Below, piece after piece: positions 1 to 9,028 of a stretch of 64,000 nt of DNA. Numbering within the stretch: the stretch's first letter is position 1; each line of letters begins with the position of its first letter. Source of the DNA: Janthinobacterium violaceinigrum (lineage in GTDB: Bacteria; Pseudomonadota; Gammaproteobacteria; Burkholderiales; Burkholderiaceae_D). The position numbers and the translations under genes are program-made. The notes below the pieces were generated by a model. It was not told the DNA's origin and made no database searches. It saw nothing but the letters and a program-made list of their open reading frames with translations. The DNA is taken from assembly GCF_009208555.1 (NCBI RefSeq), contig NZ_WFLI01000035.1, positions 1 through 64,000 on the forward strand. The letters run 5' to 3'.

Positions 1-929
1 CGCGCCGGCTGCAGCAATTCCCATTGCGCCAGCGCCGCGTGGCGCCCGGCCGCTGCGGCGCTGTCGGCGGCCGCGCTGTCGAGCGCCTGCTGCGCGGCCG
101 TCGCCTGGCTTTGCAGCTTGTGCGTCTCCTGGTGCCAGCGCTGCTGCAGTTCCAGCACGGCCTTGCGCAGGTCGATGTGCTGCAGCGTGGTCTCGGCCGC
201 GCCGCACAGCGTTTCGGTCTCGGCCCGTTCTTCCGGCGACAAGGGCCGCTGGTCGGCCAGTTTTTCGCCCAGGCGTTCGAGGATCTGCTTTTCCTTTTTC
301 GCCCGTTCGAAGGCGCGCATGGAAATATCGGTATAGATGCTGCTGCCCGTCAGGGTTTCCAGCAATTCGCCCCGTTCATTGTCTTCCGTCTTGAGGAAGG
401 TGGAAAACTCGTTCTGCGCCAGCAGCACGGCGCGCGTGAACTGGTCGAACGACAGGCCGATGCGTTTTTCGATCTCGTCCTTGACTTCCGTCTTGGTGCC
501 GCCGATGGGCTGCAGCGCGGGCAGCTGGTGCAAGCTCATGGCGGTCGCCTGCAGCGCCCCTTCGGCCCGGGTGCGCGAGCGGCGCACGCTCCAGCGCGCG
601 CGGTAGCTGGCACCGTCGTTGCCGACGAAATCGACTTGCGCGTACCCGTCCGGCGTGCCGCGGCGCAGCAGGGTGCGCGTATCCTGGGCGTTGACGGTTT
701 CCTTGCCCACGTCGGGCAGGGCGCTGCCCCGGCCCAGCACCTTCAACAGGCGCGGCGTGGCGTCGTACAGGGCCAGGCACAGGGCGTCGAGCAGGGTACT
801 CTTGCCCGCGCCCGTGGGGCCGCTGATGGCAAACAGGCCCGCGGACGCCAGCGGTTCCTGCTGGAAGTCGACTTCAAATTCGCCGGCCAGCGAGGCCAGG
901 TTCTTGCCACTGATTTTCAGTATTTTCAT
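1..929 (-). CDS. sbcC: SbcC exonuclease subunit, N-terminal part (cut by window edge)
   Basis: This is the ATPase subunit of the SbcCD (Rad50-Mre11-like) nuclease, which cleaves DNA hairpins and protein-blocked ends. The first 309 codons are visible and the rest lies left of the window. It starts at the ATG ending at 929. An ABC-type Walker A, GPTGAGKST, sits at residues 37-45. A Q-loop-like segment, VLLAQNEFSTF, lies near residue 168, and a coiled-coil arm rich in E, A, Q and L follows. It begins 16 nt after the sbcD stop, so the two are almost certainly one minus-strand operon. Walker B, the signature motif and the zinc hook cannot be checked here. Confidence 0.93.
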   Translation of the reverse strand, partial: MKILKISGKNLASLAGEFEVDFQQEPLASAGLFAISGPTGAGKSTLLDALCLALYDATPRLLKVLGRGSALPDVGKETVNAQDTRTLLRRGTPDGYAQVDFVGNDGASYRARWSVRRSRTRAEGALQATAMSLHQLPALQPIGGTKTEVKDEIEKRIGLSFDQFTRAVLLAQNEFSTFLKTEDNERGELLETLTGSSIYTDISMRAFERAKKEKQILERLGEKLADQRPLSPEERAETETLCGAAETTLQHIDLRKAVLELQQRWHQETHKLQSQATAAQQALDSAAADSAAAAGRHAALAQWELLQPA

Positions 930-945
930 GGTTGTTCTGGAGCAG

Positions 946-2172
946 TCATGCGCCGGGCAGCAGCAGCTCGGCCAGCGCCGACAGTTGTTCGGGCGGCGCT
1001 TCCTTGTCGTATTTCTGCAGGTACAGGCGGCGGAAGATGTCGTCGGGTTGCAGCTGGCCCAGCTGGTCGAGCGTCATGTTGTCGGGGGCGCTGCTGCGCG
1101 CGGCGCTCGACGTTTCGATCTTCGCCAGGCGCACGGGTTTGCCGTCCAGCGCCGTTTCGATGCGCATGCGCAGGCCCGGTTCGGGCGCGTCCAGGCGCAC
1201 GCGCACTTCCAGAAAGGGCTGCGCTTCCGGTGGCGCTTCGGGCACGTCGAGGGCGGCCAGCTGCGCCAGCACTTCGCCGATGGGCGCCGGCGCCGCTGGC
1301 ACGCGCAAGAGGGGCACGGCGCGCGGCACTTCGATGGCGCGCACTTCGCGCAGCTGCTCGCCGTCGATGTCCAGGCACAGCACCTGGTGGCGATAATTGA
1401 CTTCGGCGAACGACAGGGGAATGGGGCTGCCGCAATAGCGGATATGTTCCTGTCCGCCCACGGCTTGCGCCTTGTGCAGATGGCCCAGCGCCGCATACGC
1501 GATGGCGGCGTCAAAAATCCCCGACGGCAGCATCTCGGTGCCGCCGATGACGATGCGCCGCTCGGAATCGTTGGACATTTCGCCGCCCACCATATGGCAG
1601 TGGCCCATGGCGACGATGGCTTGCCCCGGCTGGCGGCGCGCCAGCGCCAGGTCAGTCAACTGGCGGTACAGCAGGGCGATGCCGCCCAGGTAGGCGTCCT
1701 GCGTGTCGCCGGCCGGCAGTTTCGGCACGTCGCCGGGACGCAGGAAAGGCACGGCCAGGCACCAGGCCTGCACCTGGCCATCGCTGCCGGCCAGCGGCAG
1801 CAGCAGGCGTTCCAGGTCGATATCGCCCGCCGCATCGCGCAGCAAATGGCCGATCACGTGCGTGCCGTGCGCGGCCAGCAGGGGGCCGGGCGCTTCCAGC
1901 CGGCCGGCCGAATCGTGGTTGCCCGCGACGACGACCAGCTGCAGCGCGGGCAGGCGCGCGCGCGCCTGCTGCAGGAACACGTACAGCTGCTTTTGCGAGG
2001 CGGCCGATGGGTTGGCGTTGTCGAATACGTCGCCCGCGACGAGCAGCACGTCGGCCCGTTCGGCCACGAGGGTGTCGAGCAGCCAGTCGAGGAAGCGCTG
2101 GTGTTCGTAGCCCCGCTCGTAATTGTGCAGGGTCTGGCCCAGATGCCAGTCGGAAGTGTGCAGCAGGCGCAT
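946..2172 (-). CDS. sbcD: SbcD exonuclease subunit
   Basis: This 408-residue Mre11-type metallophosphoesterase is the nuclease subunit of SbcCD. The metal-binding motifs are all visible: DWH at residues 8-10, GDVFD at 47-51, GNHD at 84-87, and two later Gly-His-x-His motifs (MGHCH and LGHLH). I start it at the ATG ending at 2172 (MRLLHTSDWHLG), where family homology begins. The frame is open for 23 more codons upstream, but those residues do not resemble the family. The gene is followed 16 nt later by sbcC, matching the common sbcD-sbcC order. Confidence 0.95.
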   Translation of the reverse strand: MRLLHTSDWHLGQTLHNYERGYEHQRFLDWLLDTLVAERADVLLVAGDVFDNANPSAASQKQLYVFLQQARARLPALQLVVVAGNHDSAGRLEAPGPLLAAHGTHVIGHLLRDAAGDIDLERLLLPLAGSDGQVQAWCLAVPFLRPGDVPKLPAGDTQDAYLGGIALLYRQLTDLALARRQPGQAIVAMGHCHMVGGEMSNDSERRIVIGGTEMLPSGIFDAAIAYAALGHLHKAQAVGGQEHIRYCGSPIPLSFAEVNYRHQVLCLDIDGEQLREVRAIEVPRAVPLLRVPAAPAPIGEVLAQLAALDVPEAPPEAQPFLEVRVRLDAPEPGLRMRIETALDGKPVRLAKIETSSAARSSAPDNMTLDQLGQLQPDDIFRRLYLQKYDKEAPPEQLSALAELLLPGA

Positions 2173-2237
2173 GGTGGGGCAAGGGTAGGGAAGACAGGCG
2201 CCAATATAGCAGGAATGACCGGGGTCAGAGCCAGCCT

Positions 2238-5200
2238 TCAATCGATAGTCGCGCCGGCGCGATAGGTATTGCGGCCATCCTGCTTGGCCTGGTACAGCAG
2301 CACGTCGGCCCGCTGCAGCAGCATGGCGGGGGAAATGTCTTCGTCGCGGTAGAAGGCCAGGCCGATGCTGGCGGAAATGTGCACGCTGATGCCATCGAGT
2401 TCGAACGGCTGCCGCATGGCGGCGACGATTTTTTCCGCCAGCACGGCCGCGTCGTCGGGCCGGGCGATCTGCTCCATGATGATGGTGAATTCGTCGCCGC
2501 CCAGGCGGGCGATGATGTCGGTGGCGCGCATGGTCTGCGTCAGGCGCTGGGCGAAGGCGCGCAGCAGGGCGTCGCCCGTGCCGTGGCCGTGCGTGTCGTT
2601 GACGGGCTTGAAGCGGTCGATATCCATGTACATGACGGCCATCAGGTGCTGCTGCTGGCGGCTGGCGTGCATGGCGTCGCTGAGTTTTTGCTGGAAGCCC
2701 GCGCGGTTCGACAAGCCCGTCAGGGCATCGACCTGGGCCAGCTTCAGCAGGCGCTGTTTCTCGCGCTTTTGCACGGTGATATCCTGGCGCATCACGTGAA
2801 AGCCCACCACCTGCAGCTTGTCTTCGCCGATCTGCGGGATATAGATCACTTCCATGCAGCGCTCGATGCCTTCCTTGTCGTCTTCTTCCTCGAAGCTCAG
2901 GGTCTCGCCGGCCAGCACGCGCTCGATGTACGGCGCCACCGTGCGGTAGCGCGCCTCGCCCACGGTGGCGCGCACGCTGCTGCCCAGCGCCTGCCGGCCC
3001 GTCAGGCCGAATTCGCGTTCATACGCGATGTTCAGGAAGCGGTAGACCTGGTCGGCATCGATGTAGGCGATCATGGCCGGCAGGGTGTCGGCGATGGTGC
3101 GCAGGCGCGCTTCGCTTTCCAGCAGCGCCACTTCCGATTCGCGCAAGGTGGTGATGTCGTCCAGGCTGCCCACGTAGCCTTCGATCTGGCCGTCGATGAG
3201 GATGGGGGCGATCTTTACGGAGACCCACACCAGCCTGCCGTCGCGCTGCAGGCAGCGCAGGGTGGACTGGAACGGCGCGTGGCTGCGTGTGAGCTGCTCC
3301 AGCGCCACGTGCATCAGCGGATAGTCTTCCGGGTGCAGCGCGCTGGTCCAGCCGGCGCCCAGGGCGGCGGCGCGCGGCAGGCCCGTGATCGATTCGAAGG
3401 TGCGGTTGACGTAGGTGCAGCGGCGCTGGCGGTCCAGGCGCACCAGCCCCAGCGGCGAGGCGTCGTTGACGGCGGCCAGTTCGGCCTGTTTCTGGCGCAG
3501 TTCCAGTTCCTGCTGGCGGCGCTGCGAGATATCCTCGGCGATGCACAGGATATGCTCGACCTGCTGGCGCTCGTCGAACACGGGCACGGAGACGGCGTGC
3601 AGGTAGCGCAGGCTGCCGTCAGACAGGCGCAGCGGCTTTTCCGTATGGTCGATGACGCCCCGTTCGGCCAGGATGGCGCGGTCGTCCTCGGCATCGTGCA
3701 GGCCGAAGTCGGGCGGGAAGGCCTCGCAGTCGGTCTTGCCGATGACGTCGGCGGCCAGGTGGCCGGTGATGTCCTCGGCCGCCTTGTTCCACACTTCCAT
3801 CTGGCCGAAATTTTCCGGCCGCGCGCTTTTCACGTAGACCAGCACGGGCAAATGGTCGATCAGCGACTGCAGGAAGCTGCGGTTGTCCTGCAGCGCCAGT
3901 TCGTCGTGCTTGCGCGCGCTGATGTCGCGCGAGGTGACGGCCACGCCGTCGGCGATGGGCACGACCTGGTGGCGCAGCCAGCGCGTGCCGCCCGAGGCCA
4001 AGGTCAGCTCGAATTCATCTTCCAGCGGCTGGCCCGTTTCCATCACCAGCAAAAAGCGCTTGAAGAAGCGCTCGCCGCGCAGCAGCGGCACCTGCGGCAG
4101 CACGCGCTGGCCTAGCAGTTCCGAGCGCGGCTTGCCCAGCATGTCGGCGGCCCGCTCGTTGACGTCGGCGAAAATGAAGTCTTCCACGGGCTTGCCCGGC
4201 GCGGGGCGCCAGGCTTTCAGCAGCAGCACGGCGTCGAGGCTGCCCTGGTGCGCCGCGCGCAGCAGCGCTTGCGTTTCCTTGGCCTGGCGGATGCTGCGGC
4301 GCAGGCGCGCGCTCTGGCGCGTCAGCAGCGCCGTGAAGCCGGCGATCAGCAGGCTGGCGGCGATCAGCGCGCCCAGGTATATCTTGCGGCGGTGTTCGAA
4401 ACGGGCCAGGGCAGCGGCACGGCTCACACCCACCACGGCCAGCAGCGGGTAGCGGGGCAGCTCGCGGTAGCTGTAGATGCGCGAGGTGGCGTCGACGGGC
4501 GGCTCGATCACCAGTTCTTCCGGCGCGTGATCCGGCGCGCCGGGCATGCGGAAATCGATGCGGTCGCTGATGATCAATTGCTCGCCGATGCGTCCCACCG
4601 TCAGGCCGCTGTCGCGCGCCACCAGCATCAGGGCGCCGTGTTCGTCGAGGTTCAGGCGGTCGTAGTCGTCGACGAAATACGTGGGATCGACGTGGATGAT
4701 GATGGCGCCGGCGAAGCGGCCCTGGCCATCGTTCAGGCGGCGCGCCAGGCGGATGGTCCAGTGCTTGCTGGCCGCGTCGAGCATGGGCGTGTCGACCAGG
4801 GCCGTGTCGGCCGGATTGGCGGCCAGCGCGCGGAAGAAGGCCTGGTGCGCCAGCTTTTCCGGGAAATACGCGTTGGCGCTGTCGGTCACGTTGCCATGCG
4901 CGTCGACCAGGGCGATGGGCAATTCCAGCTTCGACGGCAGCACGCTGTCGAGCAGTCCCTGGCGGCGCGTGAATTCGTTGAGGCGCAGCTCGCCGCCAGA
5001 CTCCTCGTATTTGAGCTTGAACAGCTGCGTGGCGTGGTCGGTCTGGCGCAGGATGTAGCTGGTATGGTCGGCCAGTGTGCGCGCCAGGGTCTGGCTGCCG
5101 GCGACGGCGTCGCGCACGGCCCCGGCCTGTTCCTGGCCCACCTGATAGATGACGGCGCCCCACATCACGAGCAGCAGCAGGAGCGCGAACAGGGGCACCA

Positions 5201-5258
5201 GGCTGATGCTGTAAAGGCGGCTGGCAAGGCGTTGCAGGGGTCTTGTTATCGCTATCAC
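2238..5258 (-). CDS. Membrane diguanylate cyclase with extracellular sensor, four PAS domains and GGDEF
   Basis: This 1006-residue protein probably makes c-di-GMP in response to an external or internal cue. A transmembrane helix at about 19-40 is followed by a periplasmic dCACHE-like region to about 290 and a second helix at about 293-313. Four PAS-like units then span about 335-835, and a GGDEF domain closes the protein. The catalytic motif GGDEF is intact at 920-924. An RxxD (RATD) sits five residues before it, the position of the c-di-GMP inhibitory I-site, so feedback inhibition is expected. There is no EAL domain. The gene stands alone between sbcD and a divergent HNH gene. The ligand cannot be read from sequence. 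Confidence 0.9.
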   Translation of the reverse strand: MIAITRPLQRLASRLYSISLVPLFALLLLLVMWGAVIYQVGQEQAGAVRDAVAGSQTLARTLADHTSYILRQTDHATQLFKLKYEESGGELRLNEFTRRQGLLDSVLPSKLELPIALVDAHGNVTDSANAYFPEKLAHQAFFRALAANPADTALVDTPMLDAASKHWTIRLARRLNDGQGRFAGAIIIHVDPTYFVDDYDRLNLDEHGALMLVARDSGLTVGRIGEQLIISDRIDFRMPGAPDHAPEELVIEPPVDATSRIYSYRELPRYPLLAVVGVSRAAALARFEHRRKIYLGALIAASLLIAGFTALLTRQSARLRRSIRQAKETQALLRAAHQGSLDAVLLLKAWRPAPGKPVEDFIFADVNERAADMLGKPRSELLGQRVLPQVPLLRGERFFKRFLLVMETGQPLEDEFELTLASGGTRWLRHQVVPIADGVAVTSRDISARKHDELALQDNRSFLQSLIDHLPVLVYVKSARPENFGQMEVWNKAAEDITGHLAADVIGKTDCEAFPPDFGLHDAEDDRAILAERGVIDHTEKPLRLSDGSLRYLHAVSVPVFDERQQVEHILCIAEDISQRRQQELELRQKQAELAAVNDASPLGLVRLDRQRRCTYVNRTFESITGLPRAAALGAGWTSALHPEDYPLMHVALEQLTRSHAPFQSTLRCLQRDGRLVWVSVKIAPILIDGQIEGYVGSLDDITTLRESEVALLESEARLRTIADTLPAMIAYIDADQVYRFLNIAYEREFGLTGRQALGSSVRATVGEARYRTVAPYIERVLAGETLSFEEEDDKEGIERCMEVIYIPQIGEDKLQVVGFHVMRQDITVQKREKQRLLKLAQVDALTGLSNRAGFQQKLSDAMHASRQQQHLMAVMYMDIDRFKPVNDTHGHGTGDALLRAFAQRLTQTMRATDIIARLGGDEFTIIMEQIARPDDAAVLAEKIVAAMRQPFELDGISVHISASIGLAFYRDEDISPAMLLQRADVLLYQAKQDGRNTYRAGATID

Positions 5259-5539
5259 GGGCGCTTGCAGGCTAGAGTCATGGAAAAGGGGAGGGGCGGC
5301 GTGGCGCGCATGATAGCCGAAATCGGCGGTCCTGCGCTGAACCCGGTGCTGTCGCTCCCATCGTCTGTTCGTGGTCTGTCGCTGGCCTTATTCTGCGTTA
5401 AATCAGGTAGCTGTGGTGCCGCGCACGTTAAAAAAAGCACGCCGCCCCCCATACGGGCGGGCGCCGTGGCAGAAAAAGTACAATTGCGCCCCCATCCTCT
5501 TTAAAATGGATGCTTCTTCCTCCCATATCGAAAGTTGTC

Positions 5540-5911
5540 ATGCAGAGTAAAAAGCCCGACGCGGCAAGACTGGACAAGATCGTGGCCGAAGCGCGCCGCG
5601 CCGCCGACCAGCGCGAGAGCGGCTACCGCGAACGCTCGCTGAAGATGTATCCGTGGGTGTGCGGCCGCTGCATGCGCGAATTCACGCGTGCCAACGTGCA
5701 GCAGCTGACGGTGCACCACCGCGACCATAACCACGACAACAATCCGCCCGATGGCAGCAACTGGGAACTGCTATGCCTGTATTGCCACGACAATGAGCAC
5801 TCGCGCTACCTGGAAGCGGACCGCGGCGCCGGCCTGCTGTCGGCCGACGTGGCGCCGGCCACGCACAATCCCTTCGCCGCGCTGGCGGGCCTGATCAAGA
5901 AAAAGGACTGA
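5540..5911 (+). CDS. HNH nuclease, YajD family
   Basis: This small (123-residue) basic HNH endonuclease resembles E. coli YajD. It carries a CxxC pair (VCGRCMREF), the HNH core VHHRDHNHDNN, an aromatic/Asn segment (SNWELLCLYCHDNEH) and a second zinc-type CxxCH. I place the start at the ATG at 5540 (MQSKKPD). The frame is open 30 nt further up, but those residues do not look conserved. It is followed 22 nt later by the response regulator on the same strand, so co-transcription is possible. Its biological role in the YajD family is not established. Confidence 0.85.
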   Translation: MQSKKPDAARLDKIVAEARRAADQRESGYRERSLKMYPWVCGRCMREFTRANVQQLTVHHRDHNHDNNPPDGSNWELLCLYCHDNEHSRYLEADRGAGLLSADVAPATHNPFAALAGLIKKKD

Positions 5912-5933
5912 GCGGCCCATCCCGCCTGACCCC

Positions 5934-6602
5934 ATGCGCATCTTGCTGACCGAAGACGACCCGCAGCTGGGCCGCGCCATGCAGATCGGCCTGGAACAGG
6001 ACGGCTACGCCGTCGACTGGGTCACGAGCGCCGAACACGCGCACACGGCCGTGCGCCTGCACGACTATGGCTGCATCCTGCTGGACCTGGGCTTGCCGGG
6101 GCAGGATGGCATGCAGGCGCTGGGCGTGCTGCGCGACAATGGCTACAGCGGCGCCGTGCTGGTCGTCACGGCGCGCGACCAGGTGGGCGAGCGCATCGCG
6201 GGCCTCGACGCGGGTGCCGACGATTTTCTCGTCAAGCCGTTCGACCTCGACGAGCTGGCCGCACGCATCCGCAGCGCCTGCCGGCGCGCCAGCGGGCGCC
6301 TGCGCGAAAATCTCGTGCACGGCGAGCTGGTGCTCGATATCGCGGACCGGCAGGTGACGCAGGGGGGCGTGCCCGTGAGCTTGACGGTGAAGGAGTTCCG
6401 CATCCTGCAATTACTGCTGGAACACGGCGGCCGGGTGCTGAGCCGGGAACAGCTGGAGAAAAACCTGTACAGCTGGGGCGATGAAGTGGAAAGCAATGCC
6501 GTGCAAGTGCATATCCACCACCTGCGCAAGAAGCTGGGGCGCGAACTGATACGCACCGTGCATGCGATCGGCTATTGCATCGACAAGCCGAAAGCGGCGT
6601 GA
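5934..6602 (+). CDS. OmpR/QseB-family response regulator
   Basis: This is a 222-residue two-component regulator. The receiver domain (about 1-115) has the acidic pair E7-D8-D9, the phospho-acceptor Asp51 in ILLDLGLPG, a TAR switch Thr and Lys in FLVKPFD. A winged-helix DNA-binding domain (about 125-220) has the typical wing sequence VQVHIHHLRKKLG. The closest subgroup by eye is QseB/PmrA. The likely partner is the QseC-type kinase at 9029-10390, on the same strand but separated by the opposite-strand TonB receptor. This split layout suggests that the pair controls the receptor; that link is inference. Confidence 0.92.
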   Translation: MRILLTEDDPQLGRAMQIGLEQDGYAVDWVTSAEHAHTAVRLHDYGCILLDLGLPGQDGMQALGVLRDNGYSGAVLVVTARDQVGERIAGLDAGADDFLVKPFDLDELAARIRSACRRASGRLRENLVHGELVLDIADRQVTQGGVPVSLTVKEFRILQLLLEHGGRVLSREQLEKNLYSWGDEVESNAVQVHIHHLRKKLGRELIRTVHAIGYCIDKPKAA

Positions 6603-6665
6603 CAATAGAAAACGGGCCGCCCTGCGGCAGCCCGTTGCGGCGATGCTTAACGCGTCGTCACGGCA

Positions 6666-8807
6666 TCAGAAATCGACGGTGGCCGACAGCCACAAACGGC
6701 GTCCGTCCAGGCTGTTGACATAGCGGTTGGCGTAATTCAATGCCGGTGCGCGGTACGGCTGGTAGTCGATGAAGTCCTTGTTGAGCAGGTTGTACACGGC
6801 TGCGTTCAGCGTGACGCGCTTGTTCAACTGGTAGCTGCTGCCCAGGTGCAGCATGGTGTAGCCCTTGTAGTCGCCCAGCGCGGCCTTGGCGGCGCGCGTG
6901 GTCGCCGAGGTGCCCGGATCGCGGAAGCGCTCGCTGCGGTATTCACCGCGCAGCCAGCTGTTCCACACAGGCGAAATGTCCCAGCTCAGGCGCGCGTTGA
7001 CGGCGTGCTTGGGCGTATCGCTGAGCGGCATGCCCGCGTTGCTGCCGCTCTTCTGTTCGCTTTCCGTGTACGTGTAGTTGGCGCTGGCCGACAGGGTCTT
7101 GCCCAGCGGGAAACGGGTGTTCAGCTCGACGCCGCGCGTGACGGCCTCGTCCACGTTGATCGACTGGCCGAACGCGTCCACATTGGGCCAGTTGCCGAAG
7201 CTGACGCAGCCGGGACGGTTCGGCGATGGACGATAGCTGCAGTTGAGCAATCCCGTGCCCGTCGTGATCTTGTCCTTGAATTCGTTATTGAACAGGGAGC
7301 CGCTGGCGGTCCAGCCGGCCAGATTGTCGAAGTACGCGCCGATTTCCGTTGTCGTGCTCGTTTCCGGCTTCAGGTTCGGGCTGCCGACGAGGGGTATCGT
7401 GCCCTGGCCGCCGAAACCGTTGATGCCCGGCGACAGCTGCTCCACGCGCGGCGTCTTGTAGCCCTTGCTGACGCCGCCCTTGATGGTCCAGCTCGGGGTA
7501 GCGTTCCACACGGCATAGGCGCGCGGACTGGTCTGGCCGCCAAAGATGCTGTGATCGTCGTAGCGTGCACCCACCGTCAGGGCAACATTGTCCAGCACTT
7601 GCCATTCGTCTTCGAGGAACAGGGCTTTTTGCGTGAACTCGAATTTTTTCGGCGCCACCCCGTCCGTCATTTCCGCTTTCCACCACTGCGCGCCGACGGT
7701 GGTCATGTGCTTGCCCAAAGGTAATACCAATTTGGTATCGAAGACCTGGCTTTCCACTTCCAGGGTACGCGCGCTGCCGGCCACGGCGCCCGGCGTGCCC
7801 GGCGGAATCGTGCGGCCCAGGGTTTCCGTCTTGTTCACCATGTAGCTGCTGTCCAGGGTGCCGAAGCCGAAGCGGCCCGTGTGCGACAGGGTCCACTGGT
7901 CGCGCTTGTATTTCTGCTCGGGGCCGTAGCCGCCCTGCACCGACTGCGTGCCCAGCTGGCCGCGCGAATTGTCATAGGTCTGGCGTCCCGCGTCCGCGTC
8001 GAGGATGACGGTATGGAAACGGTTCGGCGTGAACGCCAGGCGCGCGCCGAAGTTGTCCACGTCCGAGCGCACGGGGTTGGCACCCATGCTGGCGGGCACT
8101 TGCGCGCCGACCGCATTGGGGATGCTGATATCGGCCGCGTCGCGGCGCTGCTTGCTGCCGCGCAGGGACAGGCCCAGCAGGTCGGTGGCGATGGGGCCGC
8201 TCAGGTAGAAGCGGCCTGCCTTGACGTCGCCGAAGTCCGATTCTTGCTGCACGGTGTAGTCGGCCGAGACGGAACCCATCCACTGCTTGCCCACCTTGCG
8301 CGTGATGATGTTGATCACGCCGCCCATGGCGTCCGAGCCGTACAGGGTCGACATGGGGCCGCGGATGATCTCGATGCGTTCGATGGCGGCCAGCGGCGGC
8401 ATGAAGCTCGTCTGCGTGCCACCGAAGCCGTTCGGCGTGACGTTGCCGGCCGCGTTCTGGCGGCGGCCATCGATCAGGATCAGGGTGTAGTCGCTGGGCA
8501 TGCCGCGGATGCTGATGTTCATGCCGCCCGTCTTGTCGCCCGCCGCGCCCACGTCGATGCCTTCCACGCTTTCCAGCGCCTGCGTCAGGTTGCCGAAGCG
8601 TTCCTTCGACAGCTCCTGGCGCGTCAGCACGGTGATCGAGGCGGGCGCCTGCTTGATATCCTGCTCGAAGCCGGAGGCGGAAACCACCACTTCCGGCATG
8701 CTGGCCGGCGCCGTCTGGGCGTGTGCCGGCAGGCAGGACAGGGCGGCCAAGGCCAGGGCCAGGGTGGTGGGACGCGGCAGGCGCGCGCGGCGGGTGCTGT
8801 TGGGCAT
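6666..8807 (-). CDS. TonB-dependent outer-membrane receptor (catecholate siderophore / colicin I receptor type)
   Basis: This 713-residue protein is an energised outer-membrane importer. A Sec signal peptide ends near residue 30 (AHA-Q). A TonB box-like PEVVVSA follows at about 38. The plug domain shows ISIRGMPSDYTLILIDG and the conserved IERIEIIRGPMSTLYG...GGVINIITRK stretch. The rest is a beta-barrel that ends in the aromatic LSATVDF expected of an outer-membrane protein. The start is supported by an AGGAG Shine-Dalgarno sequence. It resembles FepA/CirA-type receptors, so ferric catecholates are the best guess for substrate. A Fur-like site lies upstream, and a two-component pair flanks the gene. 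Confidence 0.9.
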   Translation of the reverse strand: MPNSTRRARLPRPTTLALALAALSCLPAHAQTAPASMPEVVVSASGFEQDIKQAPASITVLTRQELSKERFGNLTQALESVEGIDVGAAGDKTGGMNISIRGMPSDYTLILIDGRRQNAAGNVTPNGFGGTQTSFMPPLAAIERIEIIRGPMSTLYGSDAMGGVINIITRKVGKQWMGSVSADYTVQQESDFGDVKAGRFYLSGPIATDLLGLSLRGSKQRRDAADISIPNAVGAQVPASMGANPVRSDVDNFGARLAFTPNRFHTVILDADAGRQTYDNSRGQLGTQSVQGGYGPEQKYKRDQWTLSHTGRFGFGTLDSSYMVNKTETLGRTIPPGTPGAVAGSARTLEVESQVFDTKLVLPLGKHMTTVGAQWWKAEMTDGVAPKKFEFTQKALFLEDEWQVLDNVALTVGARYDDHSIFGGQTSPRAYAVWNATPSWTIKGGVSKGYKTPRVEQLSPGINGFGGQGTIPLVGSPNLKPETSTTTEIGAYFDNLAGWTASGSLFNNEFKDKITTGTGLLNCSYRPSPNRPGCVSFGNWPNVDAFGQSINVDEAVTRGVELNTRFPLGKTLSASANYTYTESEQKSGSNAGMPLSDTPKHAVNARLSWDISPVWNSWLRGEYRSERFRDPGTSATTRAAKAALGDYKGYTMLHLGSSYQLNKRVTLNAAVYNLLNKDFIDYQPYRAPALNYANRYVNSLDGRRLWLSATVDF

Positions 8808-8868
8808 GCAAACTCCTGAGGGTGAATTAATTATTGGTCTGTATTGTTGAGGTAATGGGAATCATGAA

Positions 8869-8887
8869 AGCAATAAGAATCATTTAC
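8869..8887. promoter_or_regulatory. Possible Fur box between TonB receptor and sensor kinase
   Basis: The stretch AGCAATAAGAATCATTTAC matches about 12 of 19 positions of the classical Fur consensus, including the AATCATT core. It lies 62 bases before the start of the minus-strand TonB receptor, in the AT-rich divergent promoter region 8808-9028. Placement and target fit iron repression of the receptor. The match is partial, so this is a prediction. Confidence 0.4.
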
Positions 8888-9028
8888 AATTGCCGGCATG
8901 GCTTCCCAAAAAATATTTCGCTCCGGATCTTGCGCAGAAGTTCTTAAGAGATTCTTAACTGCCGGCGCCGGCGTGCAATCGCTCGTTCGCGCCCACCCGA
9001 TGCCTGCCGACGCCGTCATGGCTGGCGC

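Noticed and set aside
2219..2228. GGGGTCAG near the start of sbcD
   Set aside because: Only a half of the palindrome seen after clpB; no inverted partner nearby, so it is not called a repeat element.
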